From the NCBI GenBank assembly GCA_934281605.1, contig CAKQXD010000001.1:1-64000 (forward strand): a stretch of DNA of 64,000 bases, read 5' to 3'. Position 1 is the stretch's first letter, and every line of letters starts with the position of its first letter. The translations under genes and the position numbers were made by a program. The DNA is from an uncultured Clostridia bacterium. Its GTDB lineage: Bacteria > Bacillota > Clostridia > Peptostreptococcales > Anaerovoracaceae. This document shows positions 26,427 to 34,469 of the stretch, piece by piece. Below the pieces are notes generated by a model that saw only the letters and a program-made list of their open reading frames with translations, had not been told where the DNA came from and did not search any database.

Positions 26427-28772
26427 ATGGAAAATGAAAAGTTGCCGATCAAATTTTTCGCACCACGAGAAGTGGATGAGTTAAGAATCGAAGGAAATAA
26501 GAATCCTGAAAAACCAAAATGGGTTTTGCAGGGGGAAGAATTAAAACAAAGAGCAGACTGTTTACAATTATCATTGGACGATTTAGAGGCAGAATTTTCT
26601 ACAAGAAAAAGTTCGCCGGTACCATTTTCTTTTATTGCAAAACTTCAATTAGACGCCACTGCAAAATCAAAGAGAGAAGATATAACAAACTTATTTCAAC
26701 AAAAGTCATTTGGTGGAGTAGTAGGATTGACAGATACGAATAAATTAATTGTTGCTTTAAATTCTTTAGAAGAGCTTAAAGAGATATCAAATCGAATTAA
26801 AGATTATGAAAGTAATGATTATGCAATATCATGTATAGAAGATTTTGAAGAATTTGTTCCATATATTGTTAAAGAAGAGACGGAATGTAATTATAAAATC
26901 AAATTAGTAGATTATCAAAATTATGAACAAAATTTGGCTATGCGTAGATTGTTGGAATATGTCTTAAATAAAGAAGGTATAGATTATATAAAAACGGATT
27001 ATTCAGAAGAATACTATATCTATAAACTAAGAAATCTTACAGAAAAGGCATTGGACAATTTAGAAAAAACAGATATATTTAATGCATTATTTTCGATAGA
27101 GCCAATGCCTAAATATATGGTTTCGTTAGATTGTTTAGAAAGTGATAATGATATTTCAATAAAACAACCAGAAGATGAAAAAGAATATATTACCATAGGT
27201 GTATTGGATAATGGAATTGCGAACATTCCACATTTATCACCATGGATGGATACGAAAAGATGGTCACCGTATCCGGAGACAAGTATTAATCCAACACATG
27301 GAACATTTGTCGCGGGAATTGCATTATACGGTGATGAATGTGAAGGAAAAACCTGGGTGAGTCATAAAGGATTAAAGATTTTTGATGCAACAGTATTTCC
27401 AGATACAACAAAAGAGGGATTGGATGAAGATGAATTGATTGCAAATATCAAAGATGTAATTCGATTATATCATGATAAAGTGAAAATATGGAATTTATCA
27501 ATTTCAATTACAAGAGAGGTTGTAGATACAAAATTTTCAGACTTTGCCATTGCATTAGATGCAATTCAAGATGAATATAATGTTTTGATATGTAAATCAG
27601 CGGGAAATTGTAAAAATTTTACGGTTAATCGTCCAAAAGGAAGAATTCATGAAGGAGCAGATTCCGTAAGATCATTGGTAGTAGGCTCGATTGCACATGA
27701 AAAAGGAAGATATGATTATGCAGAAGTGAATGATCCATCGCCATTTTCACGAGTGGGTCCAGGACCAGAATATATTATAAAACCAGAAATTTCTCATTAT
27801 GGTGGAAATGCAGGAATCGATTCAAGTGGTAAGATGGTTACATCAGGTGTAAAATCTTTTTCAAAAGATGGAGAATTAGCGCAGGGGGTAGGGACAAGTT
27901 TTTCAACACCAAGAATTACAGCGTTAGCGGCAGGAATACAACAAGAGTTAAACGAAGAATTTGACCCGCTACTTTTAAAAGCGTTAATAACGCATTCTGC
28001 ATCATACCCAGAAGGTATGTCAGTACCTGTTACGGAAAGAACTAAACAAGCTGGATTTGGAATACCTAAGTCAGTTCCAGAAATTATATATAACTCTCCA
28101 TATGAGGCAACATTGATATTGAGAGATAATTTAGCTAAGGGTGATAAAATAGACATAATGGAATTCCCAATGCCGGACTGCTTGATTAGAAATGGTTTTT
28201 ATACAGGACAAATAATAGCAACATTGGTATATGATCCAATTTTAGATCCATCACAAGGCATAGAGTATTGTCAGTCAAATTTAGATGTAAAATTTGGATC
28301 ATATGATGGTAAAGTGGAAAGAGATACAACCAAGAGAAATATTTTAAACCCTGTAGGAAGACAAGGAGCTCAAAATCTTTTTTTGGGAAGTATATTTAGT
28401 AAAACTAAAATGAAAAATAAAACGGGAGATTTTGCTTTAAGAGAAAGATTGCAAATACAATATAATGATAAATATTACCCTATAAAAAAATATGCTATTG
28501 ATCTATCTGAATTAACAGATAAAAAAAGATTAGATTATTTAACGGCAAATAAAAAATGGTTTTTATTTTTGCAAGGGGTATATCGATCACATATCGAAAA
28601 CCTTGCACAGTTAGAATCTTTTCAATTGAGTCAAGAATTTTGTCTGATATTAACAATTCGAGATCCATTGCAAAAGGAAAAAGTATACGATGAAGTTTCA
28701 CAGAAATTAGACGAATATAACTTTTGGCATTCAAATATTAAAGTATCTGCTGATGTTACTATTCCTCTATAA
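26427..28772 (+). CDS. Cytoplasmic subtilisin-like serine protease (S8 family)
   Basis: 781 residues with no signal peptide or membrane helix. The catalytic triad is intact: D261 (VLDNGI), H291 (THGTFVAG) and S491 (GTSFSTP), with the oxyanion Asn N394 (SAGN). About 250 residues precede the protease domain and are not the usual inhibitor propeptide; about 230 residues follow it. Lack of an export signal and linkage to an AAA ATPase suggest an intracellular, conditionally active protease. GGAGAATAGG precedes the ATG. Two-gene AAA-S8 units recur in bacteria, and a role in biological conflict or phage defence is an inference. Confidence 0.85.
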   Translation: MENEKLPIKFFAPREVDELRIEGNKNPEKPKWVLQGEELKQRADCLQLSLDDLEAEFSTRKSSPVPFSFIAKLQLDATAKSKREDITNLFQQKSFGGVVGLTDTNKLIVALNSLEELKEISNRIKDYESNDYAISCIEDFEEFVPYIVKEETECNYKIKLVDYQNYEQNLAMRRLLEYVLNKEGIDYIKTDYSEEYYIYKLRNLTEKALDNLEKTDIFNALFSIEPMPKYMVSLDCLESDNDISIKQPEDEKEYITIGVLDNGIANIPHLSPWMDTKRWSPYPETSINPTHGTFVAGIALYGDECEGKTWVSHKGLKIFDATVFPDTTKEGLDEDELIANIKDVIRLYHDKVKIWNLSISITREVVDTKFSDFAIALDAIQDEYNVLICKSAGNCKNFTVNRPKGRIHEGADSVRSLVVGSIAHEKGRYDYAEVNDPSPFSRVGPGPEYIIKPEISHYGGNAGIDSSGKMVTSGVKSFSKDGELAQGVGTSFSTPRITALAAGIQQELNEEFDPLLLKALITHSASYPEGMSVPVTERTKQAGFGIPKSVPEIIYNSPYEATLILRDNLAKGDKIDIMEFPMPDCLIRNGFYTGQIIATLVYDPILDPSQGIEYCQSNLDVKFGSYDGKVERDTTKRNILNPVGRQGAQNLFLGSIFSKTKMKNKTGDFALRERLQIQYNDKYYPIKKYAIDLSELTDKKRLDYLTANKKWFLFLQGVYRSHIENLAQLESFQLSQEFCLILTIRDPLQKEKVYDEVSQKLDEYNFWHSNIKVSADVTIPL

Positions 28773-28919
28773 AATGATAGTCAATAAACTATATAATAAT
28801 ATTATGTAAAACATAGGAGCAGTTCGCATTGGTAAGAGAAAGCTTGGAGTAATTAACGCATCAGACTTTATACTAAAGGAATTTGTGACAAGCAAAAGGT
28901 GTTTAAAAGATTTGAATTG

Positions 28920-29147
28920 ATGAAAGTGTATCATACGCATATTACCAATCAGATAGTGGTTGTAATGGAACAGAAAAAGGTAAGAACTCATAGGGATAAC
29001 CTCAAAAATAGTTTCATTGATCTAGAAACAAAAGGGCTCATAGTGCCAGAAAGCATATCGGCAGGAATTTTAGCCGATATGGATAGTGTAGTAAGCAATT
29101 TTAAGAGGGGAGGGGTTTCTCCATATATTGACTTGTCAGATGTGTAG
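28920..29147 (+). pseudogene. Antitoxin-like remnant
   Basis: A frame of 75 codons from ATG 28920 ends with a segment reminiscent of Phd-type antitoxin tails (LETKGLIVPES ... GGVSPYIDLSD). No ribosome binding site precedes the ATG. Upstream, in another frame, 28820-28918 encodes a short conserved-looking run (VRIGKRKLGVINASDF) ending in a stop. The two could be one gene broken by a frameshift. The identification is weak. Confidence 0.35.
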
Positions 29148-29547
29148 CATAAATTCAATCAAAACCACCCGCGGGGCGGTGAGACATGAAGTGGCGCTAT
29201 TGGATTACTGGTAATACGATTATGATTTCAGTCACTTTTATAGGTGTTGGTGGGGAGAACTGACTGAAACGGATTTCAAGAGAAAGGTGGGAGTTCATAG
29301 GACACCCTGATTTTTGCGAGCAAGCCGCAGAATCTGCCTGCGGACGATCACCAGCGGCCAGAGCGGTCCTGCGGGCGGTTTCATATTGTTTCGGGATCTG
29401 ACACATAATAGGAGTATGTATAGAATTTTTGATTCGAGGTATTAAAAAACGAAATTTGTATCAAGTGGTACTGTGAGCAGGAGATTTGAGGTAAGTCGAT
29501 AACAGACAAGCAAGAAAACTCCAATGATACTTTTTTAGGCAATCCTG
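29148..29547. other. Non-coding stretch at the right edge of the AT-rich island
   Basis: Base composition returns to that of the chromosome here. I see a GC-rich imperfect hairpin at about 29164-29180 (CCACCCGC...GGCGGTG), and a minus-strand frame (29197-29406) without start signals. Nothing here is recognisable as a gene or RNA. Confidence 0.4.
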
Positions 29548-29576
29548 TTGAAATCCTACTAAACATATGGTATATT
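29548..29576 (+). promoter_or_regulatory. Promoter of the second Rrf2 regulator
   Basis: TTGAAA (29548-29553), 17 bases, TATATT (29571-29576), 27 bases before the start codon. Confidence 0.7.
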
Positions 29577-29603
29577 TAGGAGGAAAGAACGGGAGGAAAT
29601 CCA

Positions 29604-30041
29604 ATGAAAGTATCAACAAAAGGTCGTTATGCCATCCGCGTCATGCTGGATCTGGCAGTGAATAATACAGGCGAATATATTCCTCTGAAGGATGTTTCCG
29701 AGAGACAGGGGATCACGTTAAAATATCTGGAGCAGATCATCATCCTGCTGAAGCGGTCGGGATATCTGAGAAGTTCCCGCGGCAACGGCGGCGGATATAA
29801 GCTGGCCAAGGCGCCAAAGGATTACACCATCGGCGATATTCTCCGCACGACAGAGGGAAGCCTTTCTCCGGTAGCGTGTCTGGAGGATGAAGAGAATATG
29901 TGTCCGCGCAGCGGTATGTGTCCTACTATCAGTTTCTGGGAAGGTCTGGACAAGGTGATCAACGATTATGTGGACAGCATCACTTTGCAGGATCTGCTGG
30001 ATCAGCAGCAGGAACTGATTGGAAACGACTACAGCATATAA
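29604..30041 (+). CDS. Rrf2-family regulator, IscR/CymR-like
   Basis: 145 residues. The start MKVSTKGRYAIRVMLDLA and the wing SSRGNGGGYKLAK are typical of IscR and CymR. Cysteines C92, C100 and C106 (C-X7-C-X5-C) are close to the IscR cluster ligands (C-X5-C-X5-C). B. subtilis CymR, the repressor of cysteine genes, lacks them. Standing just before metY and cysK, it is a likely regulator of cysteine synthesis or sulfur/iron-sulfur status. GGGAGG precedes the ATG. Confidence 0.88.
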   Translation: MKVSTKGRYAIRVMLDLAVNNTGEYIPLKDVSERQGITLKYLEQIIILLKRSGYLRSSRGNGGGYKLAKAPKDYTIGDILRTTEGSLSPVACLEDEENMCPRSGMCPTISFWEGLDKVINDYVDSITLQDLLDQQQELIGNDYSI

Positions 30042-30058
30042 AAGAATAGAAGAGACGA

Positions 30059-30119
30059 AAAGAACGCAAACTTAGAAACAGAAGCCGATAAGGCTGCCAG
30101 GTGAAAGCGTTCTTTTTTT
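30059..30119 (+). terminator. Terminator after the IscR/CymR-like gene
   Basis: The outer stem AGAACGC (30061-30067) pairs with GCGTTCT (30107-30113), followed by seven T. A small inner hairpin AGCC-GATA-GGCT lies within the loop. The transcript of the regulator should end here, so metY needs its own promoter. Confidence 0.75.
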
Positions 30120-30247
30120 CATGGAAAGACCGATGCAAGGGTCTTTGCAGAAGAGAGGAGAGCCACGCGATAGAGCGGAGTTTGGCGTGTCGAAACAGCC
30201 GGACGAAAACTTTTTGCGGAAAAAATGAAAAAAAATTAAAATACCAG
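30120..30247. other. Structured gap before the metY promoter
   Basis: A 7-bp hairpin (30125-30131 with 30140-30146) and a CACGC/GCGTG pairing near 30173-30200 can form. I compared it by eye with S-box and T-box leaders and found neither. It lies upstream of the promoter, so it is not part of the metY leader. Confidence 0.35.
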
Positions 30248-30276
30248 TTGACAGATAGGAATATAGGTGTTAGTAT
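30248..30276 (+). promoter_or_regulatory. Promoter of the leader peptide-metY-cysK unit
   Basis: TTGACA (30248-30253), 17 bases, TAGTAT (30271-30276). GATAGGAA occurs directly after the -35 (30254-30261) and again at 30292-30299, a direct repeat that could be an operator for the neighbouring Rrf2 regulator. Confidence 0.7.
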
Positions 30277-30344
30277 GTAATCACACTAAACCGATAGGAA
30301 AAATAACAATCGGAAAAACAAAGCAAAAAGGAGGCGACATATTC

Positions 30345-30401
30345 ATGAAAACAAAATTTATACTTCAAGGACAGCGAGATGATCGAATGTGTCGCTGTTA
30401 G
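30345..30401 (+). CDS. Cysteine leader peptide upstream of metY
   Basis: An 18-codon frame encodes MKTKFILQGQRDDRMCRC and starts with ATG after a near-perfect ribosome binding site (AAAGGAGGCGAC, 30326-30337). Its last four codons are Met-Cys-Arg-Cys. An RNA stem (30383-30393 with 30410-30420, ten pairs, one mismatch) overlaps the Met and first Cys codon; the second Cys codon lies in the loop. A ribosome stalled for cysteinyl-tRNA would keep the stem open. The next 129 bases to metY are purine-rich and contain no intrinsic terminator, so the readout may be Rho-dependent termination, RNA stability or translation. This is inference from position and sequence. Confidence 0.65.
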   Translation: MKTKFILQGQRDDRMCRC

Positions 30402-30530
30402 CAGAAACAGACACATCCGAGTTTACGATACAGGGTGTTGAAGAATTGAGAGAAACAAGAGTAGAGAAAAGTTTTAGTAAAGAGTTTTAACAAAGAAAGA
30501 TTACAAGAAAAAAGAAAGAGGTAAATAACA

Positions 30531-31826
30531 ATGGCAAACATTAAGAATACAGAAAACTGGGCATTTGAAACGAAGCAGCTGCACATCGGACAGGAATCTC
30601 CGGATCCGGCATCGGACGCAAGAGCGGTTCCAATTTATCAGACGACATCTTATGTGTTCCGCAACTCCGACCATGCGGCAGCAAGATTTGGACTGGCAGA
30701 CGCAGGTAACATCTACGGCAGACTGACCAACTCCACACAGGACGTTCTCGAAAAGAGACTGGCAGCTCTGGAAGGCGGCGTTGCTGCTCTGGCTGTAGCA
30801 TCCGGCGCAGCGGCAATCTCCTACACACTGCAGAACCTGGCACACGCAGGAGACCACATCGTAGCAGCTAAGACGATCTACGGCGGAACTTACAACCTGC
30901 TGGAGCACACTTTCCCGGATTACGGCATCACAACTACATTCGTTGATCCGGACGAAGAAGGTAGCTTCGAAAAGGCAATCCAGCCGAACACAAAAGCGAT
31001 CTTCATCGAAGTTCTGGGAAATCCGAACTCCAACCTGATCGACATCGACAAAGTTGCCAAGATTGCACACGACAATGCAATTCCACTCGTTGTAGACAGC
31101 ACTTTCACTCCGCCAAACCTCATTCGTCCGATCGAACACGGAGCTGACATCGTAATCCACTCCCTGACCAAGTTTGTCGGCGGACATGGAACGACATTAG
31201 GCGGTGCGATCATCGACAGCGGCAAGTTCGACTGGGCAGCAAGCGGCAAGTTCGCTTCCATCACAGATCCGAACCCAAGCTACCACGGCGTATCCTTTAC
31301 AGAAGCAGTTGGACCGGCAGCCTTCGTAACGAAGATCCGTGCGATCCTGCTGAGAGATACTGGAGCAACCATTTCTCCATTCAACGCGTTCCTCCTGCTG
31401 CAGGGTCTGGAAACACTGTCCCTGAGAGTAGAAAGACACGTGGAAAACACGAAGAAAGTAATCGAATACCTGAAGAACAACCCTAAGGTAGAAAAGATCA
31501 ACCATCCATCCCTGCCGGAAAACGGCTACAAGGATCTGTACGACAAGTACTTCCCGAACGGCGCCGGCTCCATCTTCACATTCAACATCAAGGGCGGCGA
31601 ACAGGATGCGAAGGACTTCATCGACAGACTGCAGATCTTCTCTCTGCTGGCTAACGTAGCAGACGTGAAGTCTCTGGTAATCCACCCGGCAAGCACAACG
31701 CACTCCCAGCTGACTGCAGAAGAACTGCACGATCAGGGAATCGAACCAAATACAATCAGACTGTCCATCGGTACAGAAAACATCGACGACATCATTGCAG
31801 ACCTGGATCAGGCCTTCAACGGTTAA
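30531..31826 (+). CDS. metY: O-acetylhomoserine sulfhydrylase (MetY/Cys-Met PLP family)
   Basis: 431 residues, a fold-type I PLP enzyme of the Cys/Met metabolism family. Its N-terminus (FETKQLHIGQ..DPASDARAVPIYQTTSY) and length match O-acetylhomoserine/O-acetylserine sulfhydrylases, which make homocysteine (or cysteine) from sulfide. The PLP lysine is in HSLTKFVGGHG. It uses AGAGG before the ATG. It is followed by cysK in the same direction, so sulfide is fixed by both. Substrate preference (homoserine or serine ester) cannot be read with certainty. Confidence 0.9.
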   Translation: MANIKNTENWAFETKQLHIGQESPDPASDARAVPIYQTTSYVFRNSDHAAARFGLADAGNIYGRLTNSTQDVLEKRLAALEGGVAALAVASGAAAISYTLQNLAHAGDHIVAAKTIYGGTYNLLEHTFPDYGITTTFVDPDEEGSFEKAIQPNTKAIFIEVLGNPNSNLIDIDKVAKIAHDNAIPLVVDSTFTPPNLIRPIEHGADIVIHSLTKFVGGHGTTLGGAIIDSGKFDWAASGKFASITDPNPSYHGVSFTEAVGPAAFVTKIRAILLRDTGATISPFNAFLLLQGLETLSLRVERHVENTKKVIEYLKNNPKVEKINHPSLPENGYKDLYDKYFPNGAGSIFTFNIKGGEQDAKDFIDRLQIFSLLANVADVKSLVIHPASTTHSQLTAEELHDQGIEPNTIRLSIGTENIDDIIADLDQAFNG

Positions 31827-31837
31827 TTTACAACAGA

Positions 31838-31859
31838 CCCCGCCCGCATGAGGGCGGGG
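31838..31859 (+). other. GC-rich intercistronic stem between metY and cysK
   Basis: CCCCGCCC (31838-31845) pairs perfectly with GGGCGGGG (31852-31859) around a six-base loop. No T run follows, so it is more likely a partial terminator or RNA-stability stem that lets cysK be expressed at a different level. Confidence 0.5.
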
Positions 31860-31916
31860 GAATAAACTATAATCGCATATAGAAATTTGTTTAAAAGAAA
31901 GAGATAGGTGAGCAAA

Positions 31917-32849
31917 ATGGCTAATATTTATAAAGGAATCTTAGGACTGATCGGAAATACTCCGTTAGTAGAACTGACAAACGTAGAAAAAGCAAATGAT
32001 CTGGATGCACATATTCTGGTAAAGCTGGAATATCTCAATCCGGCAGGAAGCGTTAAGGATAGAATCGCAAAGGCTATGATCGAGGATGCGGAAGCAACAG
32101 GCAAGCTGAAGGAAGGATCTGTAATCATCGAGCCGACATCCGGAAACACCGGAATCGGACTCGCAGCCATCGCAGCTGCAAAGGGCTACCGGGCTATCCT
32201 GACTATGCCGGAAACCATGAGTGTAGAAAGAAGAAACATCCTGAAAGCTTACGGAGCTGAAATCGTTCTGACAGAAGGTTCCAAGGGCATGAAAGGGGCA
32301 ATCGCAAAGGCGGAAGAACTGGCTGAAGAAATCGAAGGAGCATTCATTCCGGGACAGTTTGTAAACCCGGCAAACCCGAAGGCACACCGCGAGACAACTG
32401 GTCCTGAAATCTGGAAGGACACCGACGGTAAAGTGGACATCTTTATCGCAGGCGTCGGCACTGGCGGTACGCTGACAGGCGTTGGCGAATATCTGAAATC
32501 CCAGAATCCGGATGTGAAAGTCGTAGCAGTAGAACCAGCCGGTTCTCCGGTCCTCTCCGAAGGAAAGAGCGGCGCTCACAAGATCCAGGGAATCGGCGCT
32601 GGATTCGTTCCTGATACTCTCAACACCAAGATCTACGACGAGATCATCACGGTAGAAAACGACGATGCGTTCGCGCAGGGCAAGGAAATCGCCAAGGAAG
32701 AAGGTATCCTGGTAGGTATCTCCGCAGGCGCAGCTCTCCACGCAGCCATCGAACTGGCTAAGAGACCGGAAAACAAGGGCAAGAACATCGTAGCTCTTCT
32801 GCCGGATACAGGTGACAGATACTACTCTACTCCATTATTTGGAGAATAA
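31917..32849 (+). CDS. cysK: Cysteine synthase (O-acetylserine sulfhydrylase)
   Basis: 310 residues, fold-type II PLP enzyme joining O-acetylserine and sulfide to cysteine. The PLP lysine lies in NPAGSVKDRIA, with PTSGNTGIGLA (substrate loop) and GVGTGGTLTGVG (phosphate-binding loop). I use ATG 31917 with AGGTGA upstream; a GTG nine bases earlier would overlap that site. It closes the cysteine unit next to a biosynthetic cluster that probably uses cysteine. Confidence 0.94.
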   Translation: MANIYKGILGLIGNTPLVELTNVEKANDLDAHILVKLEYLNPAGSVKDRIAKAMIEDAEATGKLKEGSVIIEPTSGNTGIGLAAIAAAKGYRAILTMPETMSVERRNILKAYGAEIVLTEGSKGMKGAIAKAEELAEEIEGAFIPGQFVNPANPKAHRETTGPEIWKDTDGKVDIFIAGVGTGGTLTGVGEYLKSQNPDVKVVAVEPAGSPVLSEGKSGAHKIQGIGAGFVPDTLNTKIYDEIITVENDDAFAQGKEIAKEEGILVGISAGAALHAAIELAKRPENKGKNIVALLPDTGDRYYSTPLFGE

Positions 32850-32873
32850 ACTCTCAATAAATCAACCAACCAG

Positions 32874-32912
32874 AAAAAAGCTTCTGCGGGAAATTCCTGC
32901 AGAAGCTTTTTT
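32874..32912. terminator. Bidirectional terminator between cysK and the ketosynthase gene
   Basis: AAAAAAGCTTCTGC (32874-32887) pairs with GCAGAAGCTTTTTT (32899-32912) around an 11-base loop. A and T runs on either side allow it to stop both cysK and the convergent KS operon. A smaller GTGCGC/GCGCAC stem follows at 32934-32952. Confidence 0.9.
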
Positions 32913-32973
32913 CAGTTTTTGTGCTTTTTTGTAGTGCGCACGGAAGGCGCACCTTTTGTTGTTATGGAATTAT

Positions 32974-34179
32974 TTATTTATAGCGTTCCAGCATGATCGC
33001 CGCATTGTGACCGCCAAACCCGAAGGATGCGGACACTGCCGTATCCACCTTGACGTCGCGGGTCTCAGCCGTGAAATTGAGGTCGTCGTAGACGGTTTTG
33101 CACGTGTTGCCGTGGACCTTGTTGTGCTGGATGGATTCGGCGCAGACGGCGATTTCGATGGCGCCGCTGGCTCCCAGCGTATGGCCGATGAGGCACTTGG
33201 TGGAGCTGATGGCCGGCTGTGTTTCCTTCGATCCGAACACGTTGTGGATCATGGCCGCTTCCGCCGCATCGTTGAGCTTGGTAGCTGTGCCGTGGGCGTT
33301 GTAGTAATCCACCTTCTTATCACCCACCAGACGCTTCATCATCTTCGTAATGATAGATCCATCCTCCGGCATGGAAACGATGCTGTAACCGTCGCAGGAG
33401 CTCTCAAAACCGGTAATTTCGGCGTAGATCTTAGCGCCCCGCGCCCTGGCGTGTTCCAGTTCCTCTAAAACCAGGACGGAAGCTGCCCCTTCGCTGAACA
33501 GGAAGCCGCTGCTTTCCTCGCAGAACGGCAGGGCGTAGCCTTCCTCGCTCAGGGTGGCGCATTTCAGCGCTTCGAAGCCGTGGAGCAGCAGCAGGTTTTT
33601 ATCCGGCAGGTAGTCGCTGCCGCCGCAGAGAGCCATATCGCACTGTCCGTTCAGAATACTCTCGTAGCCGGAGCCGACGGCTTCTGTGCCGGAGGCGCAG
33701 GCCATGCTCAGTACGGAGCTTCTGCCGTGGATCCCCAGCACGATGGAGATCCATGCCGCCAGGGAGCTCTGCATGGTCATGGGGATCAGAAGCAGATCCA
33801 CCTTCTGCGTTTCTTCCAGCTTGAAAGTCTGCTCCATCAGTTCGTACATATTCGGTGCGCCGACGCCCATGTAGACCCGGGTGTTGTCATCCGGTGTTTC
33901 GATGGCGGCGTCGTCCAGTGCCATGAGAGCGGACGCGCATGCCGTGTAGGCGCTTTTGGCGCCGCGCCGTTTTACCTGGCGCAGCTTGTCCTTGTATTTG
34001 CTGTCGTCGAATTCCGGGTAGGGAATGTAGAACCGGCTGCGGATCTTTTCCCGGGCCGGGTTGTTTTTTTCGATTTCATGCAGGTCGATTTTTTTCTCGC
34101 AAAGATTGCGAAAGACTTCATTGTGTTCCGATCCGGCAGCACAGATTTCCGACATGCCGGTAATGACAACTCTACGCAT
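32974..34179 (-). CDS. Free-standing FabF-like beta-ketoacyl synthase
   Basis: 401 residues, a thiolase-fold condensing enzyme. The catalytic triad C161 (MACASGTEA), H296 (NAHGTAT) and H333 (IGHTLGASGA) is complete, so it can condense and is not a decarboxylase-only KS. It overlaps the ACP gene by eight bases and lies in the operon with CCR and a thioesterase. It probably acts on that ACP to build an acyl starter or extender unit for the PKS/NRPS line. It is unlikely to be the housekeeping FabF, given the context. ATG 34179 follows GGGAGAGAAG. Confidence 0.85.
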   Translation of the reverse strand: MRRVVITGMSEICAAGSEHNEVFRNLCEKKIDLHEIEKNNPAREKIRSRFYIPYPEFDDSKYKDKLRQVKRRGAKSAYTACASALMALDDAAIETPDDNTRVYMGVGAPNMYELMEQTFKLEETQKVDLLLIPMTMQSSLAAWISIVLGIHGRSSVLSMACASGTEAVGSGYESILNGQCDMALCGGSDYLPDKNLLLLHGFEALKCATLSEEGYALPFCEESSGFLFSEGAASVLVLEELEHARARGAKIYAEITGFESSCDGYSIVSMPEDGSIITKMMKRLVGDKKVDYYNAHGTATKLNDAAEAAMIHNVFGSKETQPAISSTKCLIGHTLGASGAIEIAVCAESIQHNKVHGNTCKTVYDDLNFTAETRDVKVDTAVSASFGFGGHNAAIMLERYK

Positions 34180-34429
34180 CGGCTTCTCTCCCTTTGATCT
34201 CGTCGATCTTTTCCACGATATCGTTGATAGTACGGATATTGGCAAAATCATCGTTGTGGAACACCACCTGGAATTCCTTTTCGATGTCGCCGACGATGAG
34301 GACCTTGTCCAGGGAATCCACGTGGAGGTCCGCCGCCAGATCCATGTCCGGCGCGATCTGGATAGAAGGATCCAGCTCACTGCCCAGCTCTTCTTTGATG
34401 ATTTCGATTATCTTTTCTACACTGTTCAT
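34172..34429 (-). CDS. Free-standing acyl carrier protein
   Basis: 85 residues, very acidic, with the phosphopantetheine site in LHVDSLDKV. The overall pattern (MNSVEKIIEIIKEELG ... VVFHNDDFANIRTINDIVEKI) is a typical type II ACP. It is translationally coupled to the ketosynthase by an eight-base overlap and is probably activated by the PPTase at 43105. Confidence 0.92.
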   Translation of the reverse strand: MNSVEKIIEIIKEELGSELDPSIQIAPDMDLAADLHVDSLDKVLIVGDIEKEFQVVFHNDDFANIRTINDIVEKIDEIKGREADA

Positions 34430-34469
34430 TATATCATTCTCCTTTGCTGTAAAATGGTAAACGTGAGTT

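Noticed and set aside
29197..29406. Minus-strand frame between the island and the Rrf2 gene
   Set aside because: No start signal and no family; probably intergenic.
30120..30530. S-box or T-box riboswitch upstream of metY
   Set aside because: Neither the SAM-I core nor a T-box sequence with specifier loop is visible, and the structured part lies upstream of the promoter.
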